A stretch of 64,000 nucleotides of DNA from Erythrobacter colymbi (GTDB lineage: Bacteria; Pseudomonadota; Alphaproteobacteria; Sphingomonadales; Sphingomonadaceae). Shown here piece by piece: positions 8,889 through 19,388 of the stretch (its first letter is position 1; each line of letters starts with the position of its first letter). Location of the stretch: assembly GCF_002155685.1 (NCBI RefSeq), contig NZ_MUYK01000002.1:372001-436000 (forward strand), in the 5' to 3' direction. The position numbers were made by a program, and so were the translations under genes. The notes under the pieces are model-generated. The model had not been told where the DNA came from, ran no database searches, and saw only the letters and a list, made by a program, of their open reading frames with translations.

Positions 8889-8989
8889 GGCCGTAATCGT
8901 TGGAACAGGCCGGACGCAAAGGCAATGCCCGGGATGGGGCTTGTCGGAAGTGTTGGGAACATTGCCCGCACTGTGCCACTTAGGCGCTT

Positions 8990-9490
8990 ATGGACATCGA
9001 CTGGACACACGCCGCCATTGCCGCCGGTTGGGCGATCATCCTCGGCGGCGCGGGTGGCGCGCTGACCGAAATCGGCCAATGGTATCGCGATCTGCGCAAG
9101 CCCCCGTGGCAGCCGCCCGACTGGCTGTTCGGTCCGGCGTGGACGGTGATCCTGGGCCTTGCGGGATGGAGCTTCTACGTCGGCCTGACGCAGACGCCCT
9201 CCCCCGAGGCGCGTGCGGGTGTATGGGCGCTGTTCATCGCCAATTTCGTGCTGCACTTCCTGTGGTCGCCGCTGTTCTTCAAGCTGAAGCGACCCGACTG
9301 GGCGCTGGTGGAGAACGTGTTCCTGTGGCTTTCGGTGGTAGGACTGATGGTGGTGCTGCCCCGCCTCGTGGGTGACAGCTTCGCGGGGTGGCTCAATGTC
9401 CCCTATTTCGTGTGGGTGAGCTTTGCCTTCGTGCTCAACTGGGAAATCGTGAAGCGCAACCGCCCCTTCGGCAAGGAGGCTGCCGCCTAG
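8990..9490 (+). CDS. tspO: TspO/MBR family tryptophan-rich sensory protein
   Basis: This 166-residue membrane protein has five predicted helices, the usual TspO length and layout. Diagnostic stretches are WYRDLRKPPWQPPDWLFGPAW between helices 1 and 2, FVLHFLWSPLFF, and the C-terminal WVSFAFVLNW. TspO proteins bind porphyrins. In photosynthetic alphaproteobacteria they modulate tetrapyrrole and stress responses in the outer membrane. The gene is divergent from the muramidase gene, and its last 4 bp overlap the convergent DOMON-like gene. Confidence 0.93.
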   Translation: MDIDWTHAAIAAGWAIILGGAGGALTEIGQWYRDLRKPPWQPPDWLFGPAWTVILGLAGWSFYVGLTQTPSPEARAGVWALFIANFVLHFLWSPLFFKLKRPDWALVENVFLWLSVVGLMVVLPRLVGDSFAGWLNVPYFVWVSFAFVLNWEIVKRNRPFGKEAAA

Positions 9491-10002
9491 CGCTCGACGA
9501 TGATCGCGCGGTTGGCTTCCGAGTGGAACTCGGGCTTGCCAGGCGGGAAGGCGAGCGCCCAGTATTGCTTGCTGCCGTCGGCGTGCTCGATGACCGCATT
9601 GAGCGCGACCTGCGCAGGCGCGGGCAGATCGGCGGCGATGCGCGCGCGCAGCACCAGCCCCGCCGCATCATGCGAGCAGGTGATGGCAACCGCCTCGACC
9701 GGCGCATCGCGCATCCCCTCGCGGAAGGAATCGAAGTCGTAGGCTGCCCACTGGCCCGAGGGCGAGAGGTTGAACTCGCGGTAGCCCTTGCCCCCGAGCG
9801 GCTGCCAGAAGATCTCGAAGCAGGTCGTCTGCCACAGGTTGTCGCGCCGTTCGGGCGTGGCTTGCGGCGGGACGACGATCGCGGGGATGTGCCCGTCGAG
9901 CACGAACTCGGCCTCGCAGCCCTCGTCGGTGGCCGTGACCGAAGCAGTAACGGCGCGGATCGGGCCGAGATCGCAGGCGACATGGAGCATCAGCGGGTGC
10001 AT
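9487..10002 (-). CDS. DOMON-like domain protein
   Basis: I choose ATG 10002 (171 residues, MHPLMLHV) over an upstream GTG/ATG that would add a low-complexity Gly/Arg stretch. The protein is a single beta-rich domain with motifs shared by proteins annotated as DOMON-like in alphaproteobacteria: [34 protein letters not shown] and [16 protein letters not shown]. It has no signal peptide or membrane segment. DOMON-like domains bind haem or sugars in some proteins, but no haem ligand can be assigned here. It overlaps tspO tail to tail, which is positional only. Confidence 0.75.
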   Translation of the reverse strand: MHPLMLHVACDLGPIRAVTASVTATDEGCEAEFVLDGHIPAIVVPPQATPERRDNLWQTTCFEIFWQPLGGKGYREFNLSPSGQWAAYDFDSFREGMRDAPVEAVAITCSHDAAGLVLRARIAADLPAPAQVALNAVIEHADGSKQYWALAFPPGKPEFHSEANRAIIVER

Positions 10003-10079
10003 CGCCACTGTCTGCCGTCTCCCCCCGCCTCCGGCAAGCCACTTCACGCCGCTGGCCCGTGCTGATAGGGGCGCTGCCC

Positions 10080-11309
10080 ATGAGCACTTACGAATCCGCC
10101 CTCCTGCGCCTGCTCGACGAGCGTGGCTACATCCACCAGCTGACCGACGCGGCGGGCCTCGATGCCCTGGCCGCCAAGCAGATCGTTCCGGGCTATATCG
10201 GATTCGACGCGACTGCGCCTTCGCTCCACATAGGCAGCCTCGTGCAGATCATGATGCTGCGCCGCTTGCAGCAGACCGGGCACAAGCCGGTGGTGGTGAT
10301 GGGCGGCGGCACGACCCGCATCGGCGATCCGACGGGGCGCGACGAAAGCCGCAAGATGCTCACCGACGAGACGATCGAGGCGAACATCCAATCGATCTTC
10401 ACTGTCTTCGATAAACTGCTGAAATTCGGTGATGGTCCGACCGATGCGGTGATGGTCAACAACCACGACTGGCTGGGCCAGTTGGGATACATCGAACTGC
10501 TCCAGCAAGTCGGCACCCATTTCACGGTCAACCGGATGCTGACCTTCGATTCGGTCAAACTGCGGCTCGAGCGCGAGCAGCCGATGACCTTCCTCGAATT
10601 CAACTACATGATCCTGCAAGGCTACGATTTCAGGCACTTGTCGAAGGAACTTGGCGTCCGATTGCAGATGGGCGGCAGCGACCAATGGGGTAATATCGTC
10701 AACGGAATCGAGCTCGGCCGGCGCATGGACGGGACCGATCTGTATGGCCTCACCACCCCACTGCTCACCACAGCTGACGGAGCGAAGATGGGCAAGACTG
10801 CGGCCGGTGCCGTTTGGCTCAACGAGGACAGCCTGCCCGCTTACGATTTCTGGCAATACTGGCGCAACGTCGACGACCGTGACGTGGGCAAGTTCCTGCG
10901 CCTGTTCACCGAGCTGCCAATCGATGAGATCAAACGCCTCGAAGTGCTTGAAGGCGCTGAGATAAACGCCGCGAAGATCGTGCTCGCGAACGAGATAACG
11001 AAACTCGTGCGTGGCGAGGATGCGGCTGTCCGCGCCGAGGCGACCGCGCGCGAGACCTTCGCAGGGTCGGGCGCGGGCGAGGATCTGCCGAGCATTGCCA
11101 CGGGGCCCGAAGGCATGCGCCTTGCCGCGCTGCTTACCGCGGTGGGCCTCACCGCGTCCGGCGGAGAAGCTAAGCGCAAGCTGGCCGAGGGCGCGGTGAA
11201 GCTCGAAGGCGAGACCGTCTGCGATCCGGCACAGCTCGTTCTGCCGGGCGAAGGCGAAACCCTGCGCCTCAGTCTCGGCAAGAAGCGCCACGCCTTGGTA
11301 ACCCGTTAA
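10080..11309 (+). CDS. tyrS: Tyrosine-tRNA ligase
   Basis: This 409-residue class I aminoacyl-tRNA synthetase activates tyrosine and charges tRNA-Tyr. The HIGH signature is PSLHIGS (H50-I51-G52), and the KMSKS loop appears as KMGKT at residues 236-240, a known variant. The tyrosine pocket segment [11 protein letters not shown] is intact. The C-terminal 60 residues are the S4-type RNA-binding domain ([18 protein letters not shown]). ATG 10080 is used, since the earlier in-frame codon at 10059 adds an unrelated heptapeptide. The middle of the gene looks slightly less GC-rich than its ends. Confidence 0.97.
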   Translation: MSTYESALLRLLDERGYIHQLTDAAGLDALAAKQIVPGYIGFDATAPSLHIGSLVQIMMLRRLQQTGHKPVVVMGGGTTRIGDPTGRDESRKMLTDETIEANIQSIFTVFDKLLKFGDGPTDAVMVNNHDWLGQLGYIELLQQVGTHFTVNRMLTFDSVKLRLEREQPMTFLEFNYMILQGYDFRHLSKELGVRLQMGGSDQWGNIVNGIELGRRMDGTDLYGLTTPLLTTADGAKMGKTAAGAVWLNEDSLPAYDFWQYWRNVDDRDVGKFLRLFTELPIDEIKRLEVLEGAEINAAKIVLANEITKLVRGEDAAVRAEATARETFAGSGAGEDLPSIATGPEGMRLAALLTAVGLTASGGEAKRKLAEGAVKLEGETVCDPAQLVLPGEGETLRLSLGKKRHALVTR

Positions 11310-11387
11310 GCATCACCTTTTACCAATTGTCAGCCTTTCTCCGTCATCCCGTGAAGGTGACCCAGACGGAGGGAAGGATCGCATTGC

Positions 11388-11726
11388 GTGGTGGGTGGAG
11401 CTAACCTCAGTGTGACTGATCTGCGCCGAGCGGCGCGTCATCCGGTCGATTTTCCGGCCATCGTCGAGCACTTCGTGCACGGCGACCTCCATCTGCATAT
11501 CTGCAATCTTTCGGCCCATGGCTTCATGGTCGACAACACCAGCCAGCTCCAGCGCGGCGACCGGATCATCATCCGCCTTCCGGTGGTCGGCCGGATCGAG
11601 GCCTATGTCATCTGGACCCGCGACACGCGTGCCGGCTTCCAGTTCGAGCGGATCATCCGGCTCGACGACTTCGTGTCGATCATCGACCAGCTCCAGCCCA
11701 ACCCGCGCCTGCGCCGCTCGCGCTGA
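11388..11726 (+). CDS. PilZ domain protein
   Basis: This small 112-residue protein consists of one PilZ domain, the common c-di-GMP sensor. The RxxxR motif is near the start (LRRAARHPV), and the second motif is NLSAHGFMVD, close to the (D/N)xSxxG consensus. The start is GTG 11388 with GGGAAGGA about 10 nt upstream; no ATG is available. It has no other domain, so it presumably acts as a stand-alone adaptor. It lies alone between tyrS and an MFS gene on the same strand. Neither neighbour suggests a target. Confidence 0.85.
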   Translation: MVGGANLSVTDLRRAARHPVDFPAIVEHFVHGDLHLHICNLSAHGFMVDNTSQLQRGDRIIIRLPVVGRIEAYVIWTRDTRAGFQFERIIRLDDFVSIIDQLQPNPRLRRSR

Positions 11727-11801
11727 GGCACGCTCCCCGGCGATAGCATAACCTTGCGGGCAGCAAGTTTCGCCTGCTTGGCAGGGTTGTGAAGGCCTGC
11801 C

Positions 11802-13090
11802 ATGGCGCGCAGTGTGACTGATACCGTAACCGAACCTGCTTCCCCGTTACAGATTGGCGACTACCGGCGTTACTGGCTCGCGCGCTTCATGGGCGTGTTT
11901 GCCACGATGTCGATGGTGGTGCTGCTGGGATACCAGCTCTACGCCGTCGCGCGCGACGATTACGGGATGAGCGTGGCCGAGGCGTCGTTCCAGCTGGGCC
12001 TGCTCGGGCTGGCGCAGTTCATCCCGCTGTTCCTGTTGACCCCCGTCGCGGGGCTTGCCGCCGACCGCTTCGACCGTCGCCACGTTGCGGCCTTTGCCAA
12101 TGGGATCGACGGGCTGGTGGCGGTGGTGCTTGCGCTGCTGACTTGGGCCGATGCGCTCAACCTGCCGCTGCTTTACACGCTCGCTGCCGCGCATGGTGCA
12201 GCAAGGGTGTTCCTCGGCCCGTCGATGAGCGCGATTGCCCCGAATATCGTGCCCCCTGCCCTGCTCCCACGCGCCATCGCGCTGGGATCTATCGCGTGGC
12301 AGACCGCGAGCGTCGCTGGCCCCGCCGTGGGTGGGCTGATCTTCGCCCGCGCCGAATGGCTGCCGCACGCGATCTCGGCCGGGCTTTTGGTATGCTCGAT
12401 GCTGCTGATCCTCACCGTCCGCCCGATCCGCGCGAAGCAGGACGGACCGCGCCTCAAGCCGCTCAAGCAGATTGCCGAGGGCATGGTCTATGTCTGGCGC
12501 GAGCGCTTCCTGCTCGGCTGCATCACGCTCGATCTGTTCGCGGTGCTGCTGGCAGGGGCTACCGCGCTGCTGCCGGTGTTTGCGCGCGACATCCTGTTCG
12601 TCGGCCCCGAGGGGCTCGGGTTGATGCGCGCCGCCCCGGCCTTCGGTGCGGCGAGCGTAGCCTTGTGGCTCTCGTTCAGTCCGCTCCAGCGCGAAGTCGG
12701 AGTGAAGATGCTTTGGGCGGTCGCCGCTTTCGGCGCGCTGACCGTAGCCTTCGCCTTTTCGCGCAGCTTCATCCTGTCGCTCGCGATCCTTGCCGCGATG
12801 GGCGCGGTCGACATGGTTTCGGTGTTCATCCGCAGCTCGCTCGTCCAGCTGTTTACGCCGGACGACAAGCGCGGGCGCGTGTCCTCGATTTCGGGCCTTG
12901 CCATCTCCGCTTCGAATGAACTCGGCGAAATGCAGTCCGGCGTGGCAGCCGGTTTGCTGGGCGCGGTCGGCGCGGTTGTATTCGGCGGCATGGGTGCGAT
13001 AGTCGTGACATTGGTCTGGGCGTGGTATTTCCCCGAACTGCGCCGCGCCCGCAGCTTCGAGCCGCAGGAATTGAAACGAGAGGTATCGAC

Positions 13091-13094
<4 letters not shown>
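11802..13094 (+). CDS. MFS transporter (EntS-like drug/siderophore exporter type)
   Basis: This 430-residue carrier has 12 hydrophobic helices. Its N-terminal region ([21 protein letters not shown]), the [10 protein letters not shown] loop after helix 2, and [20 protein letters not shown] resemble the MFS_3/EntS group of exporters. The substrate cannot be told from the sequence. ATG 11802 is preceded by GAAGG. Its last codons overlap the cysK start by 4 bp (ATGA), so the two genes are translated as a coupled pair, which may indicate export of a cysteine-related compound (inference). Confidence 0.85.
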
Positions 13095-14011
<917 letters not shown>

Positions 14012-14013
14012 GC

Positions 14014-14715
14014 ATGCTTGAGCAGACCGCGTATGCCGATGGCGACACCGCGCTGACCGGATGGCTGGCGCGGCCCGTCGGACGCCCGCGCGCCGCAGTG
14101 GCGGTGTTCCCGACCTTCATGAACGTCACCGCCGGTGTGTCGGCCAAGGCCGGAGCACTGGCCGACGCGGGGTGCGTCGCGCTGGTCGGGGATTTTTACG
14201 GCCCCGATGCTCCGCACGATTTCGACAGCGCCTTTGCGTCGATGGGACGTCTGCGCGCCGATCCGCTGGCGATGCGGCGCAGACTGCGGGCGACGCTCGA
14301 TACGCTCAAGGGGATCGCGCCCGATGTGCCGCAGGTTGCGATCGGCTTCTGTCTCGGCGGCATGGCGGTGCTCGAGCTGGCGCGCGACGGGGCAGATCTG
14401 TCGCTGGTGGCGAGTTTCCACGGGTTGCTCGCGACGCCGCTGCCCGCCACCGCGCCCATCAAGCCGCGCGTGCTGGTGTGCCATGGCGATGCGGATTCGC
14501 TCGTCCCGCGCGCCGATGTGACGGGGTTCTGGGAAGAGATGGACCGTGTCGGGGCGGACTGGCATTTCCTGTCTTTCGCCCGGGTCGAGCACGGCTTCAC
14601 CAATCCGCAGGCCTTCGATGGCGCGCCCAATCCTGCCTATAATCGTGTGGCCGACCTCCAGTCGTGGAACGCCCTCATGGGCCTGATCGATGAGGTCGCT
14701 CCGCAATCACGATAA
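14014..14715 (+). CDS. Dienelactone hydrolase family protein
   Basis: This 233-residue alpha/beta hydrolase has the catalytic triad typical of dienelactone hydrolases: Cys113 in GFCLGGM, Asp161 in HGDADSLV and His193 in VEHGFT. The cysteine nucleophile separates it from serine lipases. Members cleave cyclic esters, but many sphingomonad paralogues have unknown substrates. The start is 2 bp after the cysK stop, so it is probably translated from the same message. There is no signal peptide; it is cytoplasmic. Confidence 0.88.
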   Translation: MLEQTAYADGDTALTGWLARPVGRPRAAVAVFPTFMNVTAGVSAKAGALADAGCVALVGDFYGPDAPHDFDSAFASMGRLRADPLAMRRRLRATLDTLKGIAPDVPQVAIGFCLGGMAVLELARDGADLSLVASFHGLLATPLPATAPIKPRVLVCHGDADSLVPRADVTGFWEEMDRVGADWHFLSFARVEHGFTNPQAFDGAPNPAYNRVADLQSWNALMGLIDEVAPQSR

Positions 14716-14794
14716 CCGATTCCTTAACCAGCACAGGGTAACGCCTTGGCAGGACGGCTGAAGCCGCCTCGTCACTGGTCTGGAAACGGCGCCC

Positions 14795-15379
14795 ATGAAG
14801 TTCATCAAGCTCGAATCGCGCGGCGGCAACTATCTGGTGGTGGCCAGCAATATCGCGTGGCTGCGCACGGCCGAGAACGGGCAGACCAATGTCGGCATGG
14901 TCGGCGGGCAACCGCTGCTGGTGGTCGGCTCCATCGAGGAAGTGGCCGAGAAGATCCTCGCCGGGATGGCCGAGGCAGCGGCGGCCGAAGCGGCACTGGC
15001 CGCCGTGCCGGCGCCTGTAGCTCCCCCTGCCCCTCCGCCCGCACCTGTCGCTGCTCAGGTTGCCGCGCCCGTGCCGGCACCTGCGCCGCAGCCCGTCCCC
15101 GAACCCGTCGCCCAGCCCGCGCCTCCACCCCCTGCAACCGCACCGGAGCCCGAGCCCGTCGCCGAAGTCGCGCCGGATCCGGAACCCGTCGCGGCCGCTC
15201 CCGGGGCCGAACCGGCTCCCGAACCCGCACCCAAACCCGCCCCCGCAGCGGCGCCTGCCCGCCCCCGCCCGGTGTCGGCGCGCTCGGCCGCGATGTGGGA
15301 ACGACCCGCGTCGGCCACCCCGCCCAAGAACCTCAAGATCAAAGCCGGCTCGCAGCGCATGATGGGCATGCTCGAATAG
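14795..15379 (+). CDS. FlbD-like N-terminus with long Ala/Pro/Glu-rich tail
   Basis: This is a 194-residue protein in two parts. Residues 1-60 are a compact beta-rich domain (MKFIKLESRGGNYLVV, then VGSIEEVAEKI) whose pattern recalls the small FlbD/DUF1874-like fold, though I cannot confirm it. Residues 65-165 are almost entirely Ala, Pro, Glu and Val, probably an extended linker. The last 30 residues are basic (SARSAAMWERP, KNLKIKAGSQRMMGMLE). No membrane segment or signal is present. It has no obvious operon partner. Confidence 0.6.
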   Translation: MKFIKLESRGGNYLVVASNIAWLRTAENGQTNVGMVGGQPLLVVGSIEEVAEKILAGMAEAAAAEAALAAVPAPVAPPAPPPAPVAAQVAAPVPAPAPQPVPEPVAQPAPPPPATAPEPEPVAEVAPDPEPVAAAPGAEPAPEPAPKPAPAAAPARPRPVSARSAAMWERPASATPPKNLKIKAGSQRMMGMLE

Positions 15380-15469
15380 CATCCGCCCTCGCCCGCGGCT
15401 GTCACAAAAGCCGTTGCGAAAGCCCGTCCGCCCGTTACCTCTCTCCCTCGCAAGACAGGAGAGACAGCA

Positions 15470-16975
15470 ATGACACGGCAATTGACGGGTTGGACCATGG
15501 CCGCGGTGATCGCTCTGGCGGGCGTGCCGCTGGCAGCGAAGACCCCGAAGCGCGAGGAAATCGTCAAGACGGTCGAAGCGCAGCACGATGCGACCGTGAA
15601 GGCGCTTGCCGACTGGGTTGCCCTGCCCACCATCGCCGCCGAGAAGCGCGGGACGCCCGAGGGCGCGGAATATATGCGCAAGCTCGCGCTCGATGCGGGG
15701 TTCCAGCAGGCGAAGATCATCCCCACCGACGGCGTTCCCGCCGTCTTCGCGACGCTCGATGCAGGTGCGAAGACCACGGTCGGAATCTACTTCATGTATG
15801 ACGTGAAGCAGTTCGATCCGGCCGAATGGAACACGCCCCCGCTCGAAGCGAAGCTGGTCGACCGGCCCGGCGAAGGCACCGCCATCGTCGGGCGCGGGGT
15901 GGTGAACCAGAAGGGGCCGGAAATGGCCTTCCTCGCGGCGATCAAGGCGATCCAGGCGAGCGGCCGCAAGCTCCCGGTCAACCTCGTGCTGGTGGCCGAG
16001 GGCGAGGAGGAAGTCGCCTCGACCCACTTCGATCAGGTCGTCGCCGTTCCCGAGGTGCAGGCTGCACTGTCCAAGGCGATCGGTGTGTTCATCCCTGCCG
16101 CGAATCAGAACCGCGACGGCAGCGCCGGGATCACGCTCGGCGCCAAGGGCGCGGTCGAGTTCCAGCTGGTGGTGGGCGGCGAGACGTCGGACAAGTATCC
16201 CAAGACCGATATCCACTCGTCGAACCACGCCCGGATCGAAAGCCCCGCATGGCGGCTCGTGAAAGCGCTCGACACGCTGGTCGCCGATGACGGGCACACC
16301 CCGACGATCGATGGCTGGTTCGAGAACGTCCAGCCCCTCTCCGCCCGCCAGAAGGAGCTGATCGCGGCGAGCGTCAAGCCGGGCGCCGAGGAAGGTGAAA
16401 AGAAGCTGCTCGGCGTCGGTCGCTGGATCAACGACGAGGATTACACCGCCAGCCTCGAGCGGTTTTTCTCGCAGCCCACGGTCAATATCCAAGGGCTTGT
16501 CGCGGGATACACCGGCGAAGGCGGCAAGACGGTGCTTCCGGGCCGCGCCGAGGCGAAGCTGGAATTCCGGCTCGTGCCCAACATGACCAAGGCCGAGGCG
16601 GTGAGCAAGTTGCAGGCCCACCTCGCCAAACGCGGGTTCGACGATGTGCGCGTGACCGTTTCGGGCGGCTACGGCCCCAACGAGACCGCCGAGGATTCGG
16701 CGCTCATCCGCGCGCAGAAGAAGCTCTTCGATGCGCAGGGCATCCCCTACACTATCCGCCCGCGCAATGCGGGAAGCTGGCCGGGGGTGATCTTCAACGG
16801 CCCGCCGCTCAACCTGCCTGCTTCGCAATTCGGCCTCGGCCGCGGCGGCGGGGCGCATGCGCCAAACGAGTGGTTCCTGATCGAGAGCAGCGACCCCAAG
16901 GTCTACGGCCTCGACGAGGTGACCATGGCCTATGTCGATTACCTCTACGTCCTCGCCGAGGAAGCGAAGAAGTAG
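15470..16975 (+). CDS. Exported M20-family peptidase homologue with altered metal ligands
   Basis: This 501-residue protein has a signal peptide (residues 1-23, VIALAGVPLAAK) and the M20 di-zinc peptidase layout: a catalytic domain interrupted by a lid/dimerisation domain around residues 215-360. ATG 15470 has AGGAGAG upstream. Two canonical metal positions look replaced: the HxD motif reads M109-Y-D111, and the bridging Asp in the GRG-x-x-D-x-KG motif is N146 (GRGVVNQKGP). The catalytic Glu pair (EGEEEVAS, 177-183) and the C-terminal His463 (GAHAPNEW) are kept. It may bind one metal, have another activity, or be inactive. It stands alone before a bidirectional terminator. Confidence 0.8.
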   Translation: MTRQLTGWTMAAVIALAGVPLAAKTPKREEIVKTVEAQHDATVKALADWVALPTIAAEKRGTPEGAEYMRKLALDAGFQQAKIIPTDGVPAVFATLDAGAKTTVGIYFMYDVKQFDPAEWNTPPLEAKLVDRPGEGTAIVGRGVVNQKGPEMAFLAAIKAIQASGRKLPVNLVLVAEGEEEVASTHFDQVVAVPEVQAALSKAIGVFIPAANQNRDGSAGITLGAKGAVEFQLVVGGETSDKYPKTDIHSSNHARIESPAWRLVKALDTLVADDGHTPTIDGWFENVQPLSARQKELIAASVKPGAEEGEKKLLGVGRWINDEDYTASLERFFSQPTVNIQGLVAGYTGEGGKTVLPGRAEAKLEFRLVPNMTKAEAVSKLQAHLAKRGFDDVRVTVSGGYGPNETAEDSALIRAQKKLFDAQGIPYTIRPRNAGSWPGVIFNGPPLNLPASQFGLGRGGGAHAPNEWFLIESSDPKVYGLDEVTMAYVDYLYVLAEEAKK

Positions 16976-16988
16976 GCCGGACAAGAGA

Positions 16989-17023
16989 AAAGGGCCGCCC
17001 TGCATATCGCGGGGCGGCCCTTT
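16989..17023. terminator. Bidirectional rho-independent terminator
   Basis: AAAGGGCCGCCC (16989-17000) pairs perfectly with GGGCGGCCCTTT (17012-17023) around an 11-nt loop. An A-run precedes and a T-run follows the stem, so it can stop transcription from both the M20 gene and the convergent acyl-CoA dehydrogenase gene. Confidence 0.9.
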
Positions 17024-17046
17024 CTCGTGTCCGCTTCAGCGGCGGC

Positions 17047-18852
17047 TTATGCGACGGTCGCGAAGGCCTCGGCCGGCAGCTTCATCATGTATTCGCTGCC
17101 CGCTTCGAGCTTGCGGCGCAGCGCGCCCGCGTCAGGCAGGAAGCGTTCGGCGTAGTAGTTCGCCGAGACCAGCTTGGCTTCGTAGAACGCCTTGTCGTCC
17201 GAACCTTCGGCGAGCTTGGCCGCGGCAACCTTGGCCATCTTCAGCCAGAAGAAGCCGAGCGTCACGATGCCCATGATGTGCATGTAGTGATGCGCGCCCG
17301 CGCCGAGGTGGTTGGGGTTGGCCATCGCGTTCTGCATGAACCACATGGTCGCCGCCTTCTGCTCGCCCAGCGCCTTTTCGAGGCGTTCGGCAACCGGCTT
17401 CAGGGTTTCGTCCTGTTTGGCGGTGGCGATTTCTTCGTCGATCATGGCGAAGAAGGCCTGGATCGCCTTGCCCCCGCCCGCGGCGAGCTTGCGGCCGCAC
17501 AGGTCCATCGCCTGCACGCCGTTGGCACCTTCGTAGATCATGGCGATGCGGCTATCGCGCACGAACTGCTCCATGCCCCACTCGCGCACATAGCCGTGGC
17601 CGCCGTAGACCTGCTGCATGTTGTTGGCGATGTCATAGCCCTTGTCGGTGCCGTAGCCCTTGATGACGGGGGTCATGAGCCCGATCAGAAGGTCGGCCAT
17701 CTCGCGCTCTTCGGGGGTCTGCGCCTTGTGGGTCAGATCGACCTGGAGCGCGCCCCACAGGCACAGCGCCCGCATGGATTCGGTGAAGACCTTGGCGTCC
17801 ATCAGCATGCGGCGCACGTCGGGGTGGACGAAGATGGGGTCGGCCTTGGCGGCGGGATCGGCGGGGCCGGTCAGCGCGCGGCCCTGACGCCGGTCGAGCG
17901 CATAGGTGACCGCGTTCTGGTAGGCGACTTCGGCCTGGGCATAACCCTGGATGCCGACACCAAGGCGCGCCGCATTCATCATGATGAACATCGCGGCGAG
18001 GCCCTTGTTCTCCTCGCCCACCATGTAGCCCGTGGCGCCGTCATAGTTGAGCAGGCACGTGGCGTTGCCGTGGATGCCCATCTTCTTTTCGATAGACCCG
18101 CAAGTGACTCCGTTGCGCACGCCGGGGTTGCCATCGGCGTCCAGCAGGAACTTGGGCACGATGAACAGCGAGATGCCCTTGGTCGAATCGGGCGCGCCCG
18201 GGGTCTTGGCCAGCACCAGGTGGATGATGTTGCTGGTGAGGTCATGTTCGCCGGCCGAGATGAAGATCTTGGTGCCGGTGATCGCATAGGTGCCATCGCC
18301 ATTGGGCACGGCCTTGGTGCGGATCATGCCGAGATCGGTGCCGCAATGCGGCTCGGTCAGGTTCATGGTGCCCGACCACTCGCCCGAGATCATCTTGGGC
18401 ACGTAGGTCGCCTTCTGCTCGTCCGAACCCTTGGCAAGGATGGCCGAGATCGCGCCGGCGGTGAGACCGGGGTACATGGCGAAGGCCTGGTTGGCGGTGC
18501 CGGTGTATTCCTCAAGCACGAAGCCGAGCACGTGGGGCAGGCCCTGCCCGCCGAATTCCTCGGGCTGGGCGAGCGTGCCCCAACCGCTTTCGACATAGGC
18601 CTGATAGGCCTCCTTGAAGCCCGGAGGCGTGGTGACCGAGCCGTCCTCGTGACGGGTGCAGCCATGCTCGTCACCCGCCTGGTTGATCGGCGCGAGAACC
18701 TCGGCGCAGAACTTGCCGGCCTCGTTGATCACGGTCTCGATCATGTCGGGGGTGGCGTTCTCGAAGCCCGGCAGATTGCCGTAGCTCGCAAGGTCGAGCA
18801 CTTCGTTGACGATGAAGCGCGTGTCGCGGGTGGGCGCGGTATAGGTCGGCAT
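17047..18852 (-). CDS. Acyl-CoA dehydrogenase (long form, DmdC-like)
   Basis: This 601-residue flavoprotein is longer than classical acyl-CoA dehydrogenases because it carries the extra C-terminal domain found in DmdC-type enzymes. FAD and substrate motifs are LTEPHCGTDLG near residue 165, IFISAGEHDL, and the catalytic-base region IYEGANGVQA near residue 440. Family members oxidise various acyl-CoAs, and the 3-methylmercaptopropionyl-CoA role is proven only for some. ATG 18852 is chosen over the adjacent GTG 18855. The MerR gene directly upstream on the same strand (45 bp) probably controls it. Confidence 0.9.
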   Translation of the reverse strand: MPTYTAPTRDTRFIVNEVLDLASYGNLPGFENATPDMIETVINEAGKFCAEVLAPINQAGDEHGCTRHEDGSVTTPPGFKEAYQAYVESGWGTLAQPEEFGGQGLPHVLGFVLEEYTGTANQAFAMYPGLTAGAISAILAKGSDEQKATYVPKMISGEWSGTMNLTEPHCGTDLGMIRTKAVPNGDGTYAITGTKIFISAGEHDLTSNIIHLVLAKTPGAPDSTKGISLFIVPKFLLDADGNPGVRNGVTCGSIEKKMGIHGNATCLLNYDGATGYMVGEENKGLAAMFIMMNAARLGVGIQGYAQAEVAYQNAVTYALDRRQGRALTGPADPAAKADPIFVHPDVRRMLMDAKVFTESMRALCLWGALQVDLTHKAQTPEEREMADLLIGLMTPVIKGYGTDKGYDIANNMQQVYGGHGYVREWGMEQFVRDSRIAMIYEGANGVQAMDLCGRKLAAGGGKAIQAFFAMIDEEIATAKQDETLKPVAERLEKALGEQKAATMWFMQNAMANPNHLGAGAHHYMHIMGIVTLGFFWLKMAKVAAAKLAEGSDDKAFYEAKLVSANYYAERFLPDAGALRRKLEAGSEYMMKLPAEAFATVA

Positions 18853-18897
18853 CACATGATCCCTTCAGTGAGCGGTAGTGTGTTGTGGTTTAGCGGG

Positions 18898-19356
18898 TCA
18901 GCCGAGATCGAGCTTTTCGATTTCGGCGACGAAATCGGTGAGTTCGTTGATCGACGAATCGATATCATCGCGCTGCGCCTTGAGCTTGGCGATGTGCGCG
19001 CGGCACTTGGCGATGGTGACGCGGCGCTGTTCGACGCGGCCATCGTCGAGATCGTAGAGGTCGATCATCTCGCGGATCTCGGTCAGCGAGAAGCCGACGT
19101 TCTTGGCGCGCATGATCCATGCGAGCCGTGCACGGTCACGCTTGGAATAGACGCGGGTGAGGCCGACACGCGCCGGGCTGATCAGCCCTTCGTCTTCGTA
19201 GAACCTGAGCGCGCGCGCGGTGCAGCCGAATTCCGAGGTAAGGTCGGAAATGGTGAACTGTTCGCGTTCGTGAACGTCGGGCCGATCGAGATGCGCGCCG
19301 TTGCGACGGGCCTCGCTGGCAGGATCGGCGGCGGTGTGAGCAGGTGCAGTAGCCAT
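18898..19356 (-). CDS. MerR family transcriptional regulator
   Basis: This 152-residue regulator has a winged helix-turn-helix (ISDLTSEFGCTARALRFYEDEGLISPAR, abbreviated: ISDLTSEFG, ALRFYEDEG) at about residues 36-63, followed by YSKRDRARL and a long C-terminal dimerising helix. It has no cysteine cluster, so it is not a metal sensor. Such MerR proteins beside acyl-CoA dehydrogenase genes control branched-chain or fatty-acid breakdown in other proteobacteria (LiuR-like). It lies just upstream of the dehydrogenase gene and is probably autoregulated. The first 30 residues are a polar extension. Confidence 0.88.
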   Translation of the reverse strand: MATAPAHTAADPASEARRNGAHLDRPDVHEREQFTISDLTSEFGCTARALRFYEDEGLISPARVGLTRVYSKRDRARLAWIMRAKNVGFSLTEIREMIDLYDLDDGRVEQRRVTIAKCRAHIAKLKAQRDDIDSSINELTDFVAEIEKLDLG

Positions 19357-19388
19357 GCCCGCCCATCTACCTTACGTTTACGTGAGCG

